A stretch of 43,751 bases of DNA from an uncultured Clostridia bacterium (GCA_944349905.1 CALVNR010000009.1:1-43751), one strand, 5' to 3'. Counted from the first letter of the stretch, positions 16,232-24,504 are shown. Numbers and translations: made by a program. The notes: generated by a model from the sequence alone, not told the origin.

Positions 16232-16801
16232 ATGAGCAAAATTTGGTTTTCAATGATAATTGTTTCATTGGTGTTTTTAACAATAAAAAATCCTTCTAGT
16301 ATTTTAAATGAAATGCTTACTTCTTCAGCATCTGCTTTCACTCTTTCTCTTGAACTATGCAGCGTATATGTTGTATGGCTTGGCATATTAGAAATTGTTG
16401 ACGCAAGTGGTCTTAGTGAAAAAATAGCTACTTTAATGCGTCCTTTGATTAAAAAAATATTTAAAGTTGATGACCCTATCACTCAACAACTAATTGCCAT
16501 GAATTTGTCTGCAAACATGCTAGGACTTGGCAACGCTTCCACTCCACTTGCAATCAAAGCTATTAATCATATGGATACTGGAAACCAAACTGCGAGTTTT
16601 CCAATTATTATGTTGATAGTCATAAATGCTACTTCAATACAGCTTTTGCCAACTACAATAATAGCTTTGCGTGAAAAAGCAGGTTCTCTTTCTTCTGCTG
16701 ATATTGTTTTGCCTACATTAATCACAACTGTTTTTACAACAATATTGGCAATAATTTTAGTCAACTTATTTTCTAAAATATATAATTGGAGAAAAAAATG
16801 A
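16232..16801 (+). CDS. spmA: Spore maturation protein A
   Basis: A 189-residue membrane protein of the nucleoside-recognition (Gate) family. SpmA and SpmB affect spore core dehydration in Bacillus and Clostridium, though homologues also occur in non-sporulating bacteria. It has about five hydrophobic segments (1-20, 40-55, 85-100 weak, 123-142, 158-180) and the conserved LSANMLGLGNASTPLAIKA (about 93-111). The stop overlaps the spmB start (ATGA). No ribosome site precedes the ATG; TATAAA lies five bases upstream, so it may be another leaderless start, but the -35 is poor. Confidence 0.92.
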   Translation: MSKIWFSMIIVSLVFLTIKNPSSILNEMLTSSASAFTLSLELCSVYVVWLGILEIVDASGLSEKIATLMRPLIKKIFKVDDPITQQLIAMNLSANMLGLGNASTPLAIKAINHMDTGNQTASFPIIMLIVINATSIQLLPTTIIALREKAGSLSSADIVLPTLITTVFTTILAIILVNLFSKIYNWRKK

Positions 16802-17304
16802 GCATTTATATTTTACCAATAATTTTTATTTTTGTCTTTTGTTATGCTTTTTGTAAAAAGGTTAATGCTTATGAAACCTTTGTAAAAGGTGCTAAAAAAG
16901 CTATACCTCTTGTTGTTGATATATTCCCTTATATTGCTTCAATAATGATAGCAGTTGCCTTGCTAAGAGCAAGTGGTATAACTGAAAGTTTGGCAACTTT
17001 ATTTTCTCCTTTATTCAACTTTTTGGGTATTCCTTCACAACTTGTTGAACTTGTTTTTCTAAGACCTTTTACAGGTTCGGGAAGTTATGCTTTATTAAAT
17101 GATATTCTTTTGCAATATGGCGCAGATAGTTATATTTCAAGATGCGCTTGCGTAATTCTAGGTTGTAGCGAAACAATTTTTTATGTAACAGCAATTTATT
17201 TATCCAAAACTAAAATAAAAAAACTGTTGTATGCCATACCTGTTGCGTTAATCTGCTCTTTGGTTGGCTCAATACTTGCGTGTTTGCTTTGCAAAATAAT
17301 TTAA
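16798..17304 (+). CDS. spmB: Spore maturation protein B
   Basis: A 168-residue membrane protein, partner of SpmA and of the same Gate fold. Hydrophobic segments cover about 1-18, 38-58 and 140-165. The family motif RPFTGSGSYALLNDIL lies at about 89-104, followed by CSETIFYVTAIY. I choose the ATG at 16798 because it overlaps the spmA stop (ATGA) and has TTGGAG upstream; a TTG twelve bases earlier is inside the ribosome-site region. With spmA it forms a two-gene operon ending at a hairpin at 17349-17373. Confidence 0.93.
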   Translation: MSIYILPIIFIFVFCYAFCKKVNAYETFVKGAKKAIPLVVDIFPYIASIMIAVALLRASGITESLATLFSPLFNFLGIPSQLVELVFLRPFTGSGSYALLNDILLQYGADSYISRCACVILGCSETIFYVTAIYLSKTKIKKLLYAIPVALICSLVGSILACLLCKII

Positions 17305-17345
17305 CAATAAAATTTTTATTCTTTTAATATAAGAAATAGAAAAAT

Positions 17346-17376
17346 AAAAAATCACTATAACAATAGTGATTTTTTA
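17346..17376. terminator. Bidirectional terminator after spmB
   Basis: AAATCACTAT (17349-17358) and ATAGTGATTT (17363-17372) form a 10-bp stem with A- and T-tails, serving the convergent spmB and coiled-coil genes. Confidence 0.85.
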
Positions 17377-17385
17377 TCATTAATT

Positions 17386-17619
17386 TTAATGTATATGTTT
17401 TTTAAGTTCCTCTGATCTTTTTCGCAGTTTTTTCATTTCTAGTGAAAGTTTATCATATTCTTCCATATTTTTTTGCATAGCATTGACTAATTCTTTATCT
17501 TTATAAATCCCACTTAATATTTTTTCTTTTTCTTTTTGTAATTGGTCAAGTTTGTCTAACAAAATATTAAGTTTATTACTAATTTCAATATGCTCTTGTA
17601 TTATCTTATCATTTTTCAT
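17386..17619 (-). CDS. Small coiled-coil protein, partner of the LRR gene
   Basis: A 77-residue, almost entirely helical, charged protein with heptads throughout (NKLNILLDKLDQLQKEKEKI, then EEYDKLSLEMKKLRKRSEEL). No membrane segment and no known domain. Its ATG lies 11 bases inside the end of the upstream LRR gene with GGGGAAAG as ribosome site, so the two are probably translated together. This overlap is my reason for the short form; a longer reading would run over the LRR gene. It could be a chaperone or antidote for the LRR protein, which is speculation. Confidence 0.6.
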   Translation of the reverse strand: MKNDKIIQEHIEISNKLNILLDKLDQLQKEKEKILSGIYKDKELVNAMQKNMEEYDKLSLEMKKLRKRSEELKKHIH

Positions 17620-19483
17620 CTCTTTCCCCTTCAATTTTGTTTCTACTCCAAATTGTATATTGACTTTTATGCCAATCTCCTGACCAACTTCCACTGCCAA
17701 CATATTTATAATTATCAAAATTTGGTGCTTTCATAATAGTACTTTCTGGATTCTTCGTTATATAATTATTGACACCTTCCCAATTCGGGCTGATACCACT
17801 GTTGATGAACTCAATCTTTTTCTCAGTATTTTCATTATAAACTTCTATATTCTCAATTGCGTTTCGTCGCATTTTTTCATAAATAATTTTGAGACTCTCT
17901 TCATCACCTTCATACTTCCTATTGACTTCAATATCATTAAGCACGGCATAGCCTTTTTCTCTGTTTATATATAAGATTGAATACGCGACTATATCTCCTT
18001 TATTGTCTCTAACAACAAGTGGTTGCATATCTGGATCAATTATGGCTCCTCGCATTGCTCCTGCCCCAGCACCGTAAAGTCTTGCGCAACAACTTGTCAT
18101 GTAACCAATAGAAAAATTTGCAATATCGCTTTTGGCTAGTGCTTCATATGTAAATATTTTGTTTGAAATATCTTTTTGATTTTTAATAATCTCTTTGGCA
18201 TCTTCAAATATATCTTTTTCTACATTTTTCACATATCCCAGATATTCCATGTACGCTTGTGTCATATTTTGAGAAATCTTTTTCCCAACAATAAAGTCAG
18301 GCACTCCACTTTTTTCTCTTTCTTTGTCAATTTCCTTTGCCTTATCAAAATGCTTTTGTGAATAATCTGCAATATTTACAAAATGCTCGGCAATTGTTCT
18401 ATCTCTCTTAGATATTATTCCGGTAAACTTGTTTGTTGTAAACTCTTTTAATAGTAGTTCCACAGTTGGATTTTTCCATTTTGTTTTATCTATACCATTT
18501 TCCGTAGTAAAGTAAGTCCTAATCTTAAAACGATTTTCCTCACTCGTTGGTAGATGTGTAGTGTTGTCCTCTCTTTCAATTTCATCTAGTTGCAATTCTC
18601 TTCTTTCAACAAACCAGTTATAAACATTTGTTAAAAAACCTTCCTGATTCTCCTTTTTCATTTGAGAGATTATGTCTTGATAGTTTGCTTTGTTTCCCAC
18701 AAATTGCAAAAACTCTTTGCAAATTCCATTATTTTGAGTCCCCTGTAAGAACATATGCATTTGTTCTAATGGTATGTCTTTGATAAATTTTTGTAAAAAG
18801 TTGAATGCAATATCACTCACTTTTACTTTATTATTTGTTCCGTTGACTTCCATACTCTCTTCTTTATCAAAAAGGCCAATAGCTCTTGCAAAAACAAAAA
18901 GATCTCTTGTATTTGCTTCATTTGTCTTAGACAAATCAAAATTTTTTAATAAAGTTTTCCATGGTTTCCAGTTTAAATCGCTGTTTCCTACCTTCTCTCT
19001 ATCTGTAAAAGTAAAATAATCAAGATTACTACCAAAACACTCTTGGGCAAATCGCATTTCTTTTTCATCTGTGATATTTTTTAAAATATTAAAATTGTCA
19101 CCTAAAAATCTAGCAGGAACTTTAAAATTTTTATAATAAATTATTGCTCTATCGCAACCCTCAAATGTAGAGCCCCCCATCTCGGTTACTCCTTCTGGTA
19201 TGTTTATTGTTTTTAATCCACTGCAACCTTCAAATGCAAAGCTACCTATCTCGGTTAACCCTTCTGGTATGTTTATTGTTTTTAATCCACCGCAACAATA
19301 GAATGCAAAGTTCCCTATCTCGGTTACTCCTTCTGGTATGTTTATTGCTGTTAATTCACTGCAATAACAAAATGCATACCAATCTATCTTGGTTACTCCT
19401 TCCCAAAATTTATCAGGATCTGCATTCAAAAGTTTGATATCTTCATCTTTTACACTCGTCAAGCAGCCATTTTCTTTTCTCAT
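17609..19483 (-). CDS. LRR_5 (BspA-type) repeat protein with acetyltransferase-like C-terminus
   Basis: A 624-residue protein with no signal peptide. Residues about 30-108 hold three and a half BspA/LRR_5 repeats of 23 residues (GLKTINIPEGVTEIG, FAFEGC), nearly identical also as DNA. Residues 115-440 are a soluble region I do not recognise. Residues about 455-560 contain GYMTSCCARLYGAG followed by an alternating pattern (PLVVRDNKGDIVAYSILY, then YAVLNDIEVNRKY) that looks like a GNAT-type acyltransferase core and resembles domains I recall in large phage and gut-bacterial proteins. The absence of an export signal suggests a cytoplasmic or contact-delivered protein. It has its own strong promoter and a co-translated small coiled-coil gene. 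Confidence 0.6.
   Translation of the reverse strand: MRKENGCLTSVKDEDIKLLNADPDKFWEGVTKIDWYAFCYCSELTAINIPEGVTEIGNFAFYCCGGLKTINIPEGLTEIGSFAFEGCSGLKTINIPEGVTEMGGSTFEGCDRAIIYYKNFKVPARFLGDNFNILKNITDEKEMRFAQECFGSNLDYFTFTDREKVGNSDLNWKPWKTLLKNFDLSKTNEANTRDLFVFARAIGLFDKEESMEVNGTNNKVKVSDIAFNFLQKFIKDIPLEQMHMFLQGTQNNGICKEFLQFVGNKANYQDIISQMKKENQEGFLTNVYNWFVERRELQLDEIEREDNTTHLPTSEENRFKIRTYFTTENGIDKTKWKNPTVELLLKEFTTNKFTGIISKRDRTIAEHFVNIADYSQKHFDKAKEIDKEREKSGVPDFIVGKKISQNMTQAYMEYLGYVKNVEKDIFEDAKEIIKNQKDISNKIFTYEALAKSDIANFSIGYMTSCCARLYGAGAGAMRGAIIDPDMQPLVVRDNKGDIVAYSILYINREKGYAVLNDIEVNRKYEGDEESLKIIYEKMRRNAIENIEVYNENTEKKIEFINSGISPNWEGVNNYITKNPESTIMKAPNFDNYKYVGSGSWSGDWHKSQYTIWSRNKIEGERDEK
19154..19403 (-). repeat. 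69-bp tandem repeats coding LRR units
   Basis: The 31-base core containing CTCCTTCTGGTATGTTTATT (plus strand) recurs at 19179, 19248 and 19317 with a strict 69-base period; a shortened fourth copy begins at 19386. The high DNA identity means recent expansion or homogenisation, so the repeat number may vary between strains. Confidence 0.9.
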
Positions 19484-19501
19484 TTTTTCTCCTTCTTCTT
19501 T

Positions 19502-19530
19502 ATTGTATCATAACACCAGTCAAATTTCAA
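19502..19530 (-). promoter_or_regulatory. Promoter of the LRR gene
   Basis: On the minus strand TTGAAA (19525-19530), 17 bases, TACAAT (19502-19507) preceded by TGA, then a short leader with GGAG before the ATG. Confidence 0.75.
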
Positions 19531-19572
19531 GAGATTAAAAACAATAACATGATTTTTAAACTGCTTAAAAAT

Positions 19573-19612
19573 TCAAAAAAACTTGCACTCTCTTAACTGA
19601 GAAGTGCAAGTT
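19573..19612 (-). terminator. Terminator overlapping the metG stop codon
   Basis: GTGCAAGTT (19604-19612) and AACTTGCAC (19580-19588) form a 9-bp stem, with T-run on the minus-strand side. The first arm encodes the last residues of MetG and the stop sits in the loop. Confidence 0.85.
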
Positions 19613-21167
19613 CTTCCAATTCTTTTGCTATATCAAGTCTAGGGAACAAGATTGAAAGTTCTCCAATTTTTTCATTTGCTTTAAGTCCATCAAAATTATC
19701 GATATTTTCAAAAGTTGAATTTGTTTTTAAATTAAATGCACTTAAAACCTTACCAGTGCTTTCACTCATAAATGGTTCTAATAGTTCAACTCCTATTCTT
19801 ATTGTTTCAAGAAGTGTTCTTAATATGGCTTTTAATTGTTCTTCTTGCCCTTCTTGTTTAGCAACTGCCCAAGGCTGTGCAAGTTGAATATATGTGTTTG
19901 CTTCCGAGAAAATGTTGAAAATAGATGTTATTGCTTTTGAAACATCAAAATTTTTCATATATTCCAAAACATTGTCTTTTTCTTTCAAAACTTTGTTTTG
20001 CAAATTGATTTCATTTTCTCTATATTTTTCAACACTTGGGATTATTCCATCAAAATATTTTTTAAGCATTGAGAAAGTTCTTGAAACCAAATTACCAAAA
20101 TTATTGCAAAGGTCAGCATTAAACTTCGTCAAGAAAGTTTCTGTTGAATAATTTCCATCAGATCCAAAAGGTATTTCTCTAAGAAGAATATATCTAATGG
20201 CATCGGCAGAATATCTAGGAATCAAAATTCTAGGGTCGACACATTCTTTAACACCTGTTTCTTTACTTTTTGATAATTTGTCACCGCCAAACAACATCCA
20301 ACCATGACCAAAAATTCTTTTTGGAAGTGGTAAATCAAGTGCCATAAGCATAGCTGGCCAAATTATTGCATGAAAACGAACAATCTCTTTTCCAATAATA
20401 TGAACATCTGCAGGCCAAAATTTTTCAAATAAACTAGGATCATCGCTACCATAACCTAATGCTGTAATGTAGTTGGTTAATGCGTCAATCCATACATAAA
20501 TAGTATGTTTTGGGTCAAATTCAACAGGAACACCCCATTTTACAGAAGTTCTTGAAACACATAAATCTTGAAGACCAGGTTTAATAAAGTTGTTTACCAT
20601 TTCGTTAACTCTGGAATTTGGCAACAAAAATTCTGGATTGTTTTTGTATAAATCTAGCAACTTATCAGAAAATTGAGACAACTTGAAAAAATACGCCTCT
20701 TCTTCTTGAACCTTTACCTCCCTGCCACAGTCAGGACATTTCCCATTTACAAGTTGGCTTTCTGTCCAAAATGATTCGCAAGGTGTGCAATATAATCCAT
20801 TATATTTTCCTTTATAAATATAACCTTTTTCATACAAAGCATTAAAAATTTTTTGAACTGCCTTTTCATGATAATCATCAGTAGTTCTAATAAATTTGCT
20901 ATAATTTATATCAAGCATTTGCCAAAGTTTTTTTGCATCAGCAATCATCTCATCAAGATATTCTTTTTCTGTTTTGCCAGCTTTTTGTGCTGATAAAGAA
21001 ATCTTTTGTCCATGTTCATCAGTTCCTGTCAAAAAGAAAACATCTTTGCCTAATTTTTTATTAAATTTTGCAATGGTATCACAAATAACAGTTGTATAAC
21101 AATTACCAAGAGTGAATTTGTTGCTTGGATAATAAATTGGTGTAGTAATATAAAATTTTTCTTTCAT
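19593..21167 (-). CDS. metG: Methionyl-tRNA synthetase
   Basis: A 524-residue class I synthetase charging tRNA-Met. Seen are the catalytic Rossmann start, FLTGTDEHGQK (about 45-55), a four-cysteine zinc knuckle (CTPC...CPDC, about 127-150) and KLSKS (about 297-301). The HIGH box reads TLGN (19-22), so its first histidine is replaced by Thr. The C-terminal EMAPII-like tRNA-binding domain found in longer MetRS is absent, giving the short form. TAGGAG precedes the ATG, and the promoter has a consensus TTGACA. The terminator hairpin overlaps the stop. Confidence 0.96.
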   Translation of the reverse strand: MKEKFYITTPIYYPSNKFTLGNCYTTVICDTIAKFNKKLGKDVFFLTGTDEHGQKISLSAQKAGKTEKEYLDEMIADAKKLWQMLDINYSKFIRTTDDYHEKAVQKIFNALYEKGYIYKGKYNGLYCTPCESFWTESQLVNGKCPDCGREVKVQEEEAYFFKLSQFSDKLLDLYKNNPEFLLPNSRVNEMVNNFIKPGLQDLCVSRTSVKWGVPVEFDPKHTIYVWIDALTNYITALGYGSDDPSLFEKFWPADVHIIGKEIVRFHAIIWPAMLMALDLPLPKRIFGHGWMLFGGDKLSKSKETGVKECVDPRILIPRYSADAIRYILLREIPFGSDGNYSTETFLTKFNADLCNNFGNLVSRTFSMLKKYFDGIIPSVEKYRENEINLQNKVLKEKDNVLEYMKNFDVSKAITSIFNIFSEANTYIQLAQPWAVAKQEGQEEQLKAILRTLLETIRIGVELLEPFMSESTGKVLSAFNLKTNSTFENIDNFDGLKANEKIGELSILFPRLDIAKELEELALLS

Positions 21168-21192
21168 TTTTAACTCCTAATCAAGTTTTATT

Positions 21193-21221
21193 ATTTTATC
21201 ATGTGGGGAAAAGGTTGTCAA
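21193..21221 (-). promoter_or_regulatory. Promoter of metG
   Basis: On the minus strand a perfect TTGACA (21216-21221), 17 bases and TAAAAT (21193-21198) preceded by TGA. No T-box leader is present; the leader is only about 20 bases. Confidence 0.8.
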
Positions 21222-21320
21222 GCAAATAAAAGGTTTGATATCTATTAAAAAAGAACAAAATACTTTAACAAACGACATTAAAACAATAATTTGTTGATAA
21301 AAATTATGTAATAAAAATGC

Positions 21321-21332
21321 TAAAATATAGTC
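21321..21332 (+). promoter_or_regulatory. Leaderless extended -10 before the 55-residue gene
   Basis: TGC-TAAAAT ends six bases before the ATG at 21333, the same geometry as at yycJ. No convincing -35 was found at the right distance. Confidence 0.45.
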
Positions 21333-21500
21333 ATGAAAAACAACTTGTTCATAATTATCATGTTGGTATTGTTTTGTTTAAGTGTTTGGATAATAACTTT
21401 TCTTGCAATAAATTATCCAGAAGCTTCTCCTCTCAACAAACCTAATATTGTATTAGTTTTAAATCAAAACAAATCAACAAAATTATTAACAAAATACTAA
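21333..21500 (+). CDS. 55-residue single-span membrane peptide
   Basis: A short reading frame: MKNNLFIIIMLVLFC and SVWIITFLAIN make one membrane helix (about 4-27), followed by a polar tail rich in Asn, Lys and Ser. There is no ribosome site, but TGCTAAAAT lies six bases before the ATG, exactly as at the next gene, yycJ. This supports real expression as a leaderless message. It lies in the 383-base gap between metG and yycJ; the remainder of that gap has only promoters. Function unknown. Confidence 0.5.
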   Translation: MKNNLFIIIMLVLFCLSVWIITFLAINYPEASPLNKPNIVLVLNQNKSTKLLTKY

Positions 21501-21515
21501 AAATTTTATTAAAAA

Positions 21516-21550
21516 TTGATTTTTTTGATATTCTATGCTAAAATCATCTT
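21516..21550 (+). promoter_or_regulatory. Leaderless promoter of yycJ
   Basis: TTGATT (21516-21521), a 17-base spacer, TAAAAT (21539-21544) preceded by TGC, then six bases to the ATG at 21551. The predicted start site falls on the start codon. Confidence 0.7.
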
Positions 21551-22333
21551 ATGCGAATTATAAATTTATCTTCCGGTAGCGACGGCAATATAACATATAT
21601 TGAAACTGAAAATTTAAAAATTTTGTTGGATGATGGATTAAGTGCTCAAAAAACAGTTGAAAAATTAAAGCAAATTTCAATTGCTCCAAGCGATATAAAT
21701 GCCATTATTCTTTCTCACGAACACTCAGACCATACAAAAGGTGTTGATGTTTTTGCTACCAAATTTAATATTCCTGTTTATGCACATGAAAATGTTTGGC
21801 TAGGATTAGATGAAAAATTAAAACAAGTTCCTTTAAAAAATAGAAAATTATTTGAAAATGAGTTTGAATTAAATGATTTGCTCATCACTCCTTTTGAAGT
21901 TCCACACGATGTTTCATGTTATGGTTTTACTTTTCAAAAAGACAACAAAAAAATTGCATTTGCCACAGACCTTGGACATTTTAACGACAAAATAATTGCA
22001 AACTTAATGCAAAGTAGAATAGTTTACATAGAATCTAATTACGACAGAGATTTGTTATTTAAAGGGACAAAATATCCTTTGTCTTTAAAAAGAAGAATTG
22101 ATGGACCTAATGGTCATTTGGAAAATATTGATAGTGCAGATGCAATAGAAAGACTTGCAATTGGTGGTACAAGACAATTTGTTCTAGCTCATTTAAGCAA
22201 AGAAAACAATACGCCTACCATAGCATATTCCACTGCATGCAATTATTTACAAAAAGATGGTATTCAAGAAGGTAGAGATATAAAAATAGATGTTGCTACA
22301 ACCGAAATTGGAACAATGTTTAAACTAAAATAA
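21551..22333 (+). CDS. yycJ: Metallo-beta-lactamase-fold exonuclease YycJ/WalJ
   Basis: A 260-residue metallo-beta-lactamase-fold protein of the YycJ/WalJ group, linked in Firmicutes to the WalRK cell-wall system and to nuclease activity in mismatch repair. The metal site SHEHSDH is at about residues 56-62, then PHDVSCYGF (His about 119), ATDLGH (Asp about 139) and a C-terminal AHLSKENNTP. The N-terminal LSSGSDGN is typical of the family. No walRK genes are adjacent, so it is outside its usual cluster. It begins without a ribosome site on a leaderless promoter. Confidence 0.93.
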   Translation: MRIINLSSGSDGNITYIETENLKILLDDGLSAQKTVEKLKQISIAPSDINAIILSHEHSDHTKGVDVFATKFNIPVYAHENVWLGLDEKLKQVPLKNRKLFENEFELNDLLITPFEVPHDVSCYGFTFQKDNKKIAFATDLGHFNDKIIANLMQSRIVYIESNYDRDLLFKGTKYPLSLKRRIDGPNGHLENIDSADAIERLAIGGTRQFVLAHLSKENNTPTIAYSTACNYLQKDGIQEGRDIKIDVATTEIGTMFKLK

Positions 22334-22372
22334 TAGTTTTAGCATATAATAATGCATCAAAACTATTTAAAT
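22331..22372 (+). terminator. Imperfect terminator hairpin after yycJ
   Basis: AATAGTTTT and AAAACTATT flank an inner GCAT/ATGC pair. T-rich sequence follows only loosely, so it is a weak terminator. Confidence 0.5.
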
Positions 22373-22388
22373 TTATTAAATTTTACTA

Positions 22389-22417
22389 TTGCAAAAGCTA
22401 AAATGTTGTGATAAAAT
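22389..22417 (+). promoter_or_regulatory. Promoter of the 608-residue gene
   Basis: TTGCAA (22389-22394), 17 bases, TAAAAT (22412-22417) preceded by TGA. The leader carries AGGAGG before the ATG at 22445. Confidence 0.75.
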
Positions 22418-22444
22418 ATTTATAGTAAAATTTAGGAGGAAGTA

Positions 22445-24271
22445 ATGGGAAATAATAAAATAAAGGAAATGTTGGCTAGTTTGTTTACAAAACCAGAAGA
22501 TTTCCGCAACGTTTGTGTAAAGCATTTAGTAAATGATTCTTGTCCAAACAATAAATCTCATACAACTTTTGATACTTTGGGAATACTTGCAGACGCTGGC
22601 GATTTGTCTGTATTAAGTTATATCTTGTATGTAAAAAAACAATACGCAACAAATATAAAGGAATATGCCGACGAATTAAACAAAGATGTAGTTGCTATTG
22701 CTGAAAAAATTAAAAAAGTAAAAAATAGCAATGAATTTGTCGTTATAGTTAAAGATATTGCATCAAAAGCAGGTATTAAAAACGATGAATTCTTTAGCAT
22801 TTTAGAAAACAATTGTCAAGAAAAGAATTTTTCAGGCTATTATAATGCAATTTTATCATCTTTGATTGTATATGCTGTAAAGACTGAAAATGGTGAAGAC
22901 TATGATAAAATTAATTTCTTCGCAACAAAATTGTTACAAGCTTGCTTAGGAACAATTGAAACAGGAAGCGCTTCTAAAAAAACAACTGAACTTCGCGAGA
23001 AAGTTTTTCAATCAATTCAAAAATCTTATCCAGAAGTTTTAGATGATGCAAAGAAATTACTTAACAATTATTCAATATTTTCAGCACTTGCAGAAACAAC
23101 AAATTCAGTCAACTATATTAGATACAATGCTAAATATACACAAGATATTGATAAAGATTCTGACGCAATGATGTATTATGAAAATTGCGTTGAAAAACCA
23201 TTAATTTCAAGCAACAAAGAAGTTGCCTCAGGAACTACTATTAGTGATGCTATTTCAATCGGATGTAATGATTGGCACAACAATTCTCAATACATTGCTT
23301 ATGCATTAAGCGAGATAGAAAAACAGGTTAGAGAAAAATATACCCTTCAAGATCCTGCAAATGTTTTAGCGTCGCAAATCACTTTTTTAACTTTATTGGA
23401 TGAACTAAATAAAGACAATGCAATTAATATAAGTAATGAAATTTTATTCGCTTTTGCAAATCCTATTATAGAATTTAAACATTCAATGGATATTGAAAAC
23501 TTTAATAAAGCAGTTTTAACATCAAAAGAAATTTCTAATAAAATATTAGGATATGATATTAATTTTGATATTTACAAATCGGACGATATTAAACCTAAAA
23601 ATGACAAGAATAATATTCATGACGATAATAGTCAAACACCTGATGATAATGACGATGATAATAATAAAAAAGGTTCAACCAGCAATGGGCTTGATAAAAG
23701 TAGAAATGGTTCTAAACTTGATAAAATAATTGACACAATAAAACCTATTATTAAAGATAAAACAATAACTAAACTTGCACCTAAAAAAATATTGGAAATC
23801 GCTTTAAATGAGATTTCTAGGCATGGCAAAAAAATAATTCTAGGTTTATCCAGAAAGGTTGTTAAAGCATATCTTTCAAATAACCAAAAAGATTTACAAA
23901 GTGAAATTGCTAATGAACTTTTAGATTCAAAAATTCAAAAAAAATTAAAAGATGGAATTAAAAATTCAAATAAATCAAAAATATCTTTTAATTTAACAAA
24001 TAAAAATGCGGATGAATATATGAATTTACTTATGGAGACATTAAGTGAATTATATAATTCCTTTGATAAAGAAAGAGAAAAAATAGTAAAATTATTTGAA
24101 GATTACAAAAATGGTATAATATCTAAACAAGAATATGATGATGAATACGAAAAATATAAAGCATCTTTAAAAGCAGGAAATCTAACAAAGTTATTAAGAA
24201 AAGCAATAAACGACAAAGTTTATAGAAAAATTTCTGTGTTTGGTGATGATTATTCAGACAATTACAAATAA
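22445..24271 (+). CDS. Large two-part protein of unknown function
   Basis: I do not recognise this 608-residue protein. It has no signal peptide or membrane helix. Residues 1-385 are helical and fairly well mixed in composition. A linker at about 390-420 is made of Asp, Asn, Lys and Ser (DDNDDDNNKKGS). Residues about 430-608 form a lysine-rich helical half, with a predicted amphipathic stretch near 445-475 (KILEIALNEISRHGKKIILG). AGGAGG gives a strong start. It is a single-gene unit bounded by terminators. The acidic linker suggests two independently folded parts. Confidence 0.7.
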   Translation: MGNNKIKEMLASLFTKPEDFRNVCVKHLVNDSCPNNKSHTTFDTLGILADAGDLSVLSYILYVKKQYATNIKEYADELNKDVVAIAEKIKKVKNSNEFVVIVKDIASKAGIKNDEFFSILENNCQEKNFSGYYNAILSSLIVYAVKTENGEDYDKINFFATKLLQACLGTIETGSASKKTTELREKVFQSIQKSYPEVLDDAKKLLNNYSIFSALAETTNSVNYIRYNAKYTQDIDKDSDAMMYYENCVEKPLISSNKEVASGTTISDAISIGCNDWHNNSQYIAYALSEIEKQVREKYTLQDPANVLASQITFLTLLDELNKDNAINISNEILFAFANPIIEFKHSMDIENFNKAVLTSKEISNKILGYDINFDIYKSDDIKPKNDKNNIHDDNSQTPDDNDDDNNKKGSTSNGLDKSRNGSKLDKIIDTIKPIIKDKTITKLAPKKILEIALNEISRHGKKIILGLSRKVVKAYLSNNQKDLQSEIANELLDSKIQKKLKDGIKNSNKSKISFNLTNKNADEYMNLLMETLSELYNSFDKEREKIVKLFEDYKNGIISKQEYDDEYEKYKASLKAGNLTKLLRKAINDKVYRKISVFGDDYSDNYK

Positions 24272-24300
24272 AAAAGAAGACTTTTTAAGTCTTCTTTTTT
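24270..24300. terminator. Bidirectional terminator between the 608-residue gene and tRNA-Pro
   Basis: AAGAAGACTT (24274-24283) and AAGTCTTCTT (24287-24296), with A and T tails on both sides. Confidence 0.88.
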
Positions 24301-24301
24301 T

Positions 24302-24379
24302 TGGTCGAGATGGTGGGATTTGAACCCACGACCTTACGGTCCCGAACCGTACGCGCTAGCCAAACTGCGCTACACCTCG
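24302..24379 (-). tRNA. tRNA-Pro (anticodon CGG)
   Basis: Cloverleaf by eye: acceptor CGAGGTG/CATCTCG, D-stem GCGC/GCGC, anticodon stem TACGG/CCGTA around TTCGGGA (CGG, reading CCG), T-arm GTGGG-TTCAAAT-CCCAC, encoded CCA. It is the second gene of a tRNA-Gly-tRNA-Pro transcript. Confidence 0.95.
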
Positions 24380-24389
24380 TATAAAAATT

Positions 24390-24463
24390 TGGAGCAGACA
24401 ACGGGAATCGGACCCGCGAATTATGCTTGGGAAGCACACATTTTACCACTAAATTATGCCTGC
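24390..24463 (-). tRNA. tRNA-Gly (anticodon CCC)
   Basis: Acceptor GCAGGCA/TGTCTGC, anticodon stem TGTGC/GCATA around TTCCCAA (CCC, reading GGG), T-arm GCGGG-TCCGATT-CCCGT, encoded CCA. The D-stem (ATTT/AAAT) is A-T only. It is 10 bases upstream of tRNA-Pro in the same unit. Confidence 0.94.
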
Positions 24464-24474
24464 ATTGTTTTTTT

Positions 24475-24502
24475 ATATTATCACAAATATCTATATTTGC
24501 AA
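24475..24502 (-). promoter_or_regulatory. Promoter of tRNA-Gly-tRNA-Pro
   Basis: On the minus strand TTGCAA (24497-24502), 16 bases, TAATAT (24475-24480) preceded by TGA. Confidence 0.6.
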
Positions 24503-24504
24503 AC

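Noticed and set aside
17620..17718. A 110-residue version of the small coiled-coil protein
   Set aside because: The extra N-terminus overlaps the LRR gene heavily; the ATG at 17619 has its own ribosome site and a short overlap.
21168..21192. A T-box or S-box leader for metG
   Set aside because: The promoter lies only about 25 bases before the start codon, leaving no room for such a leader.
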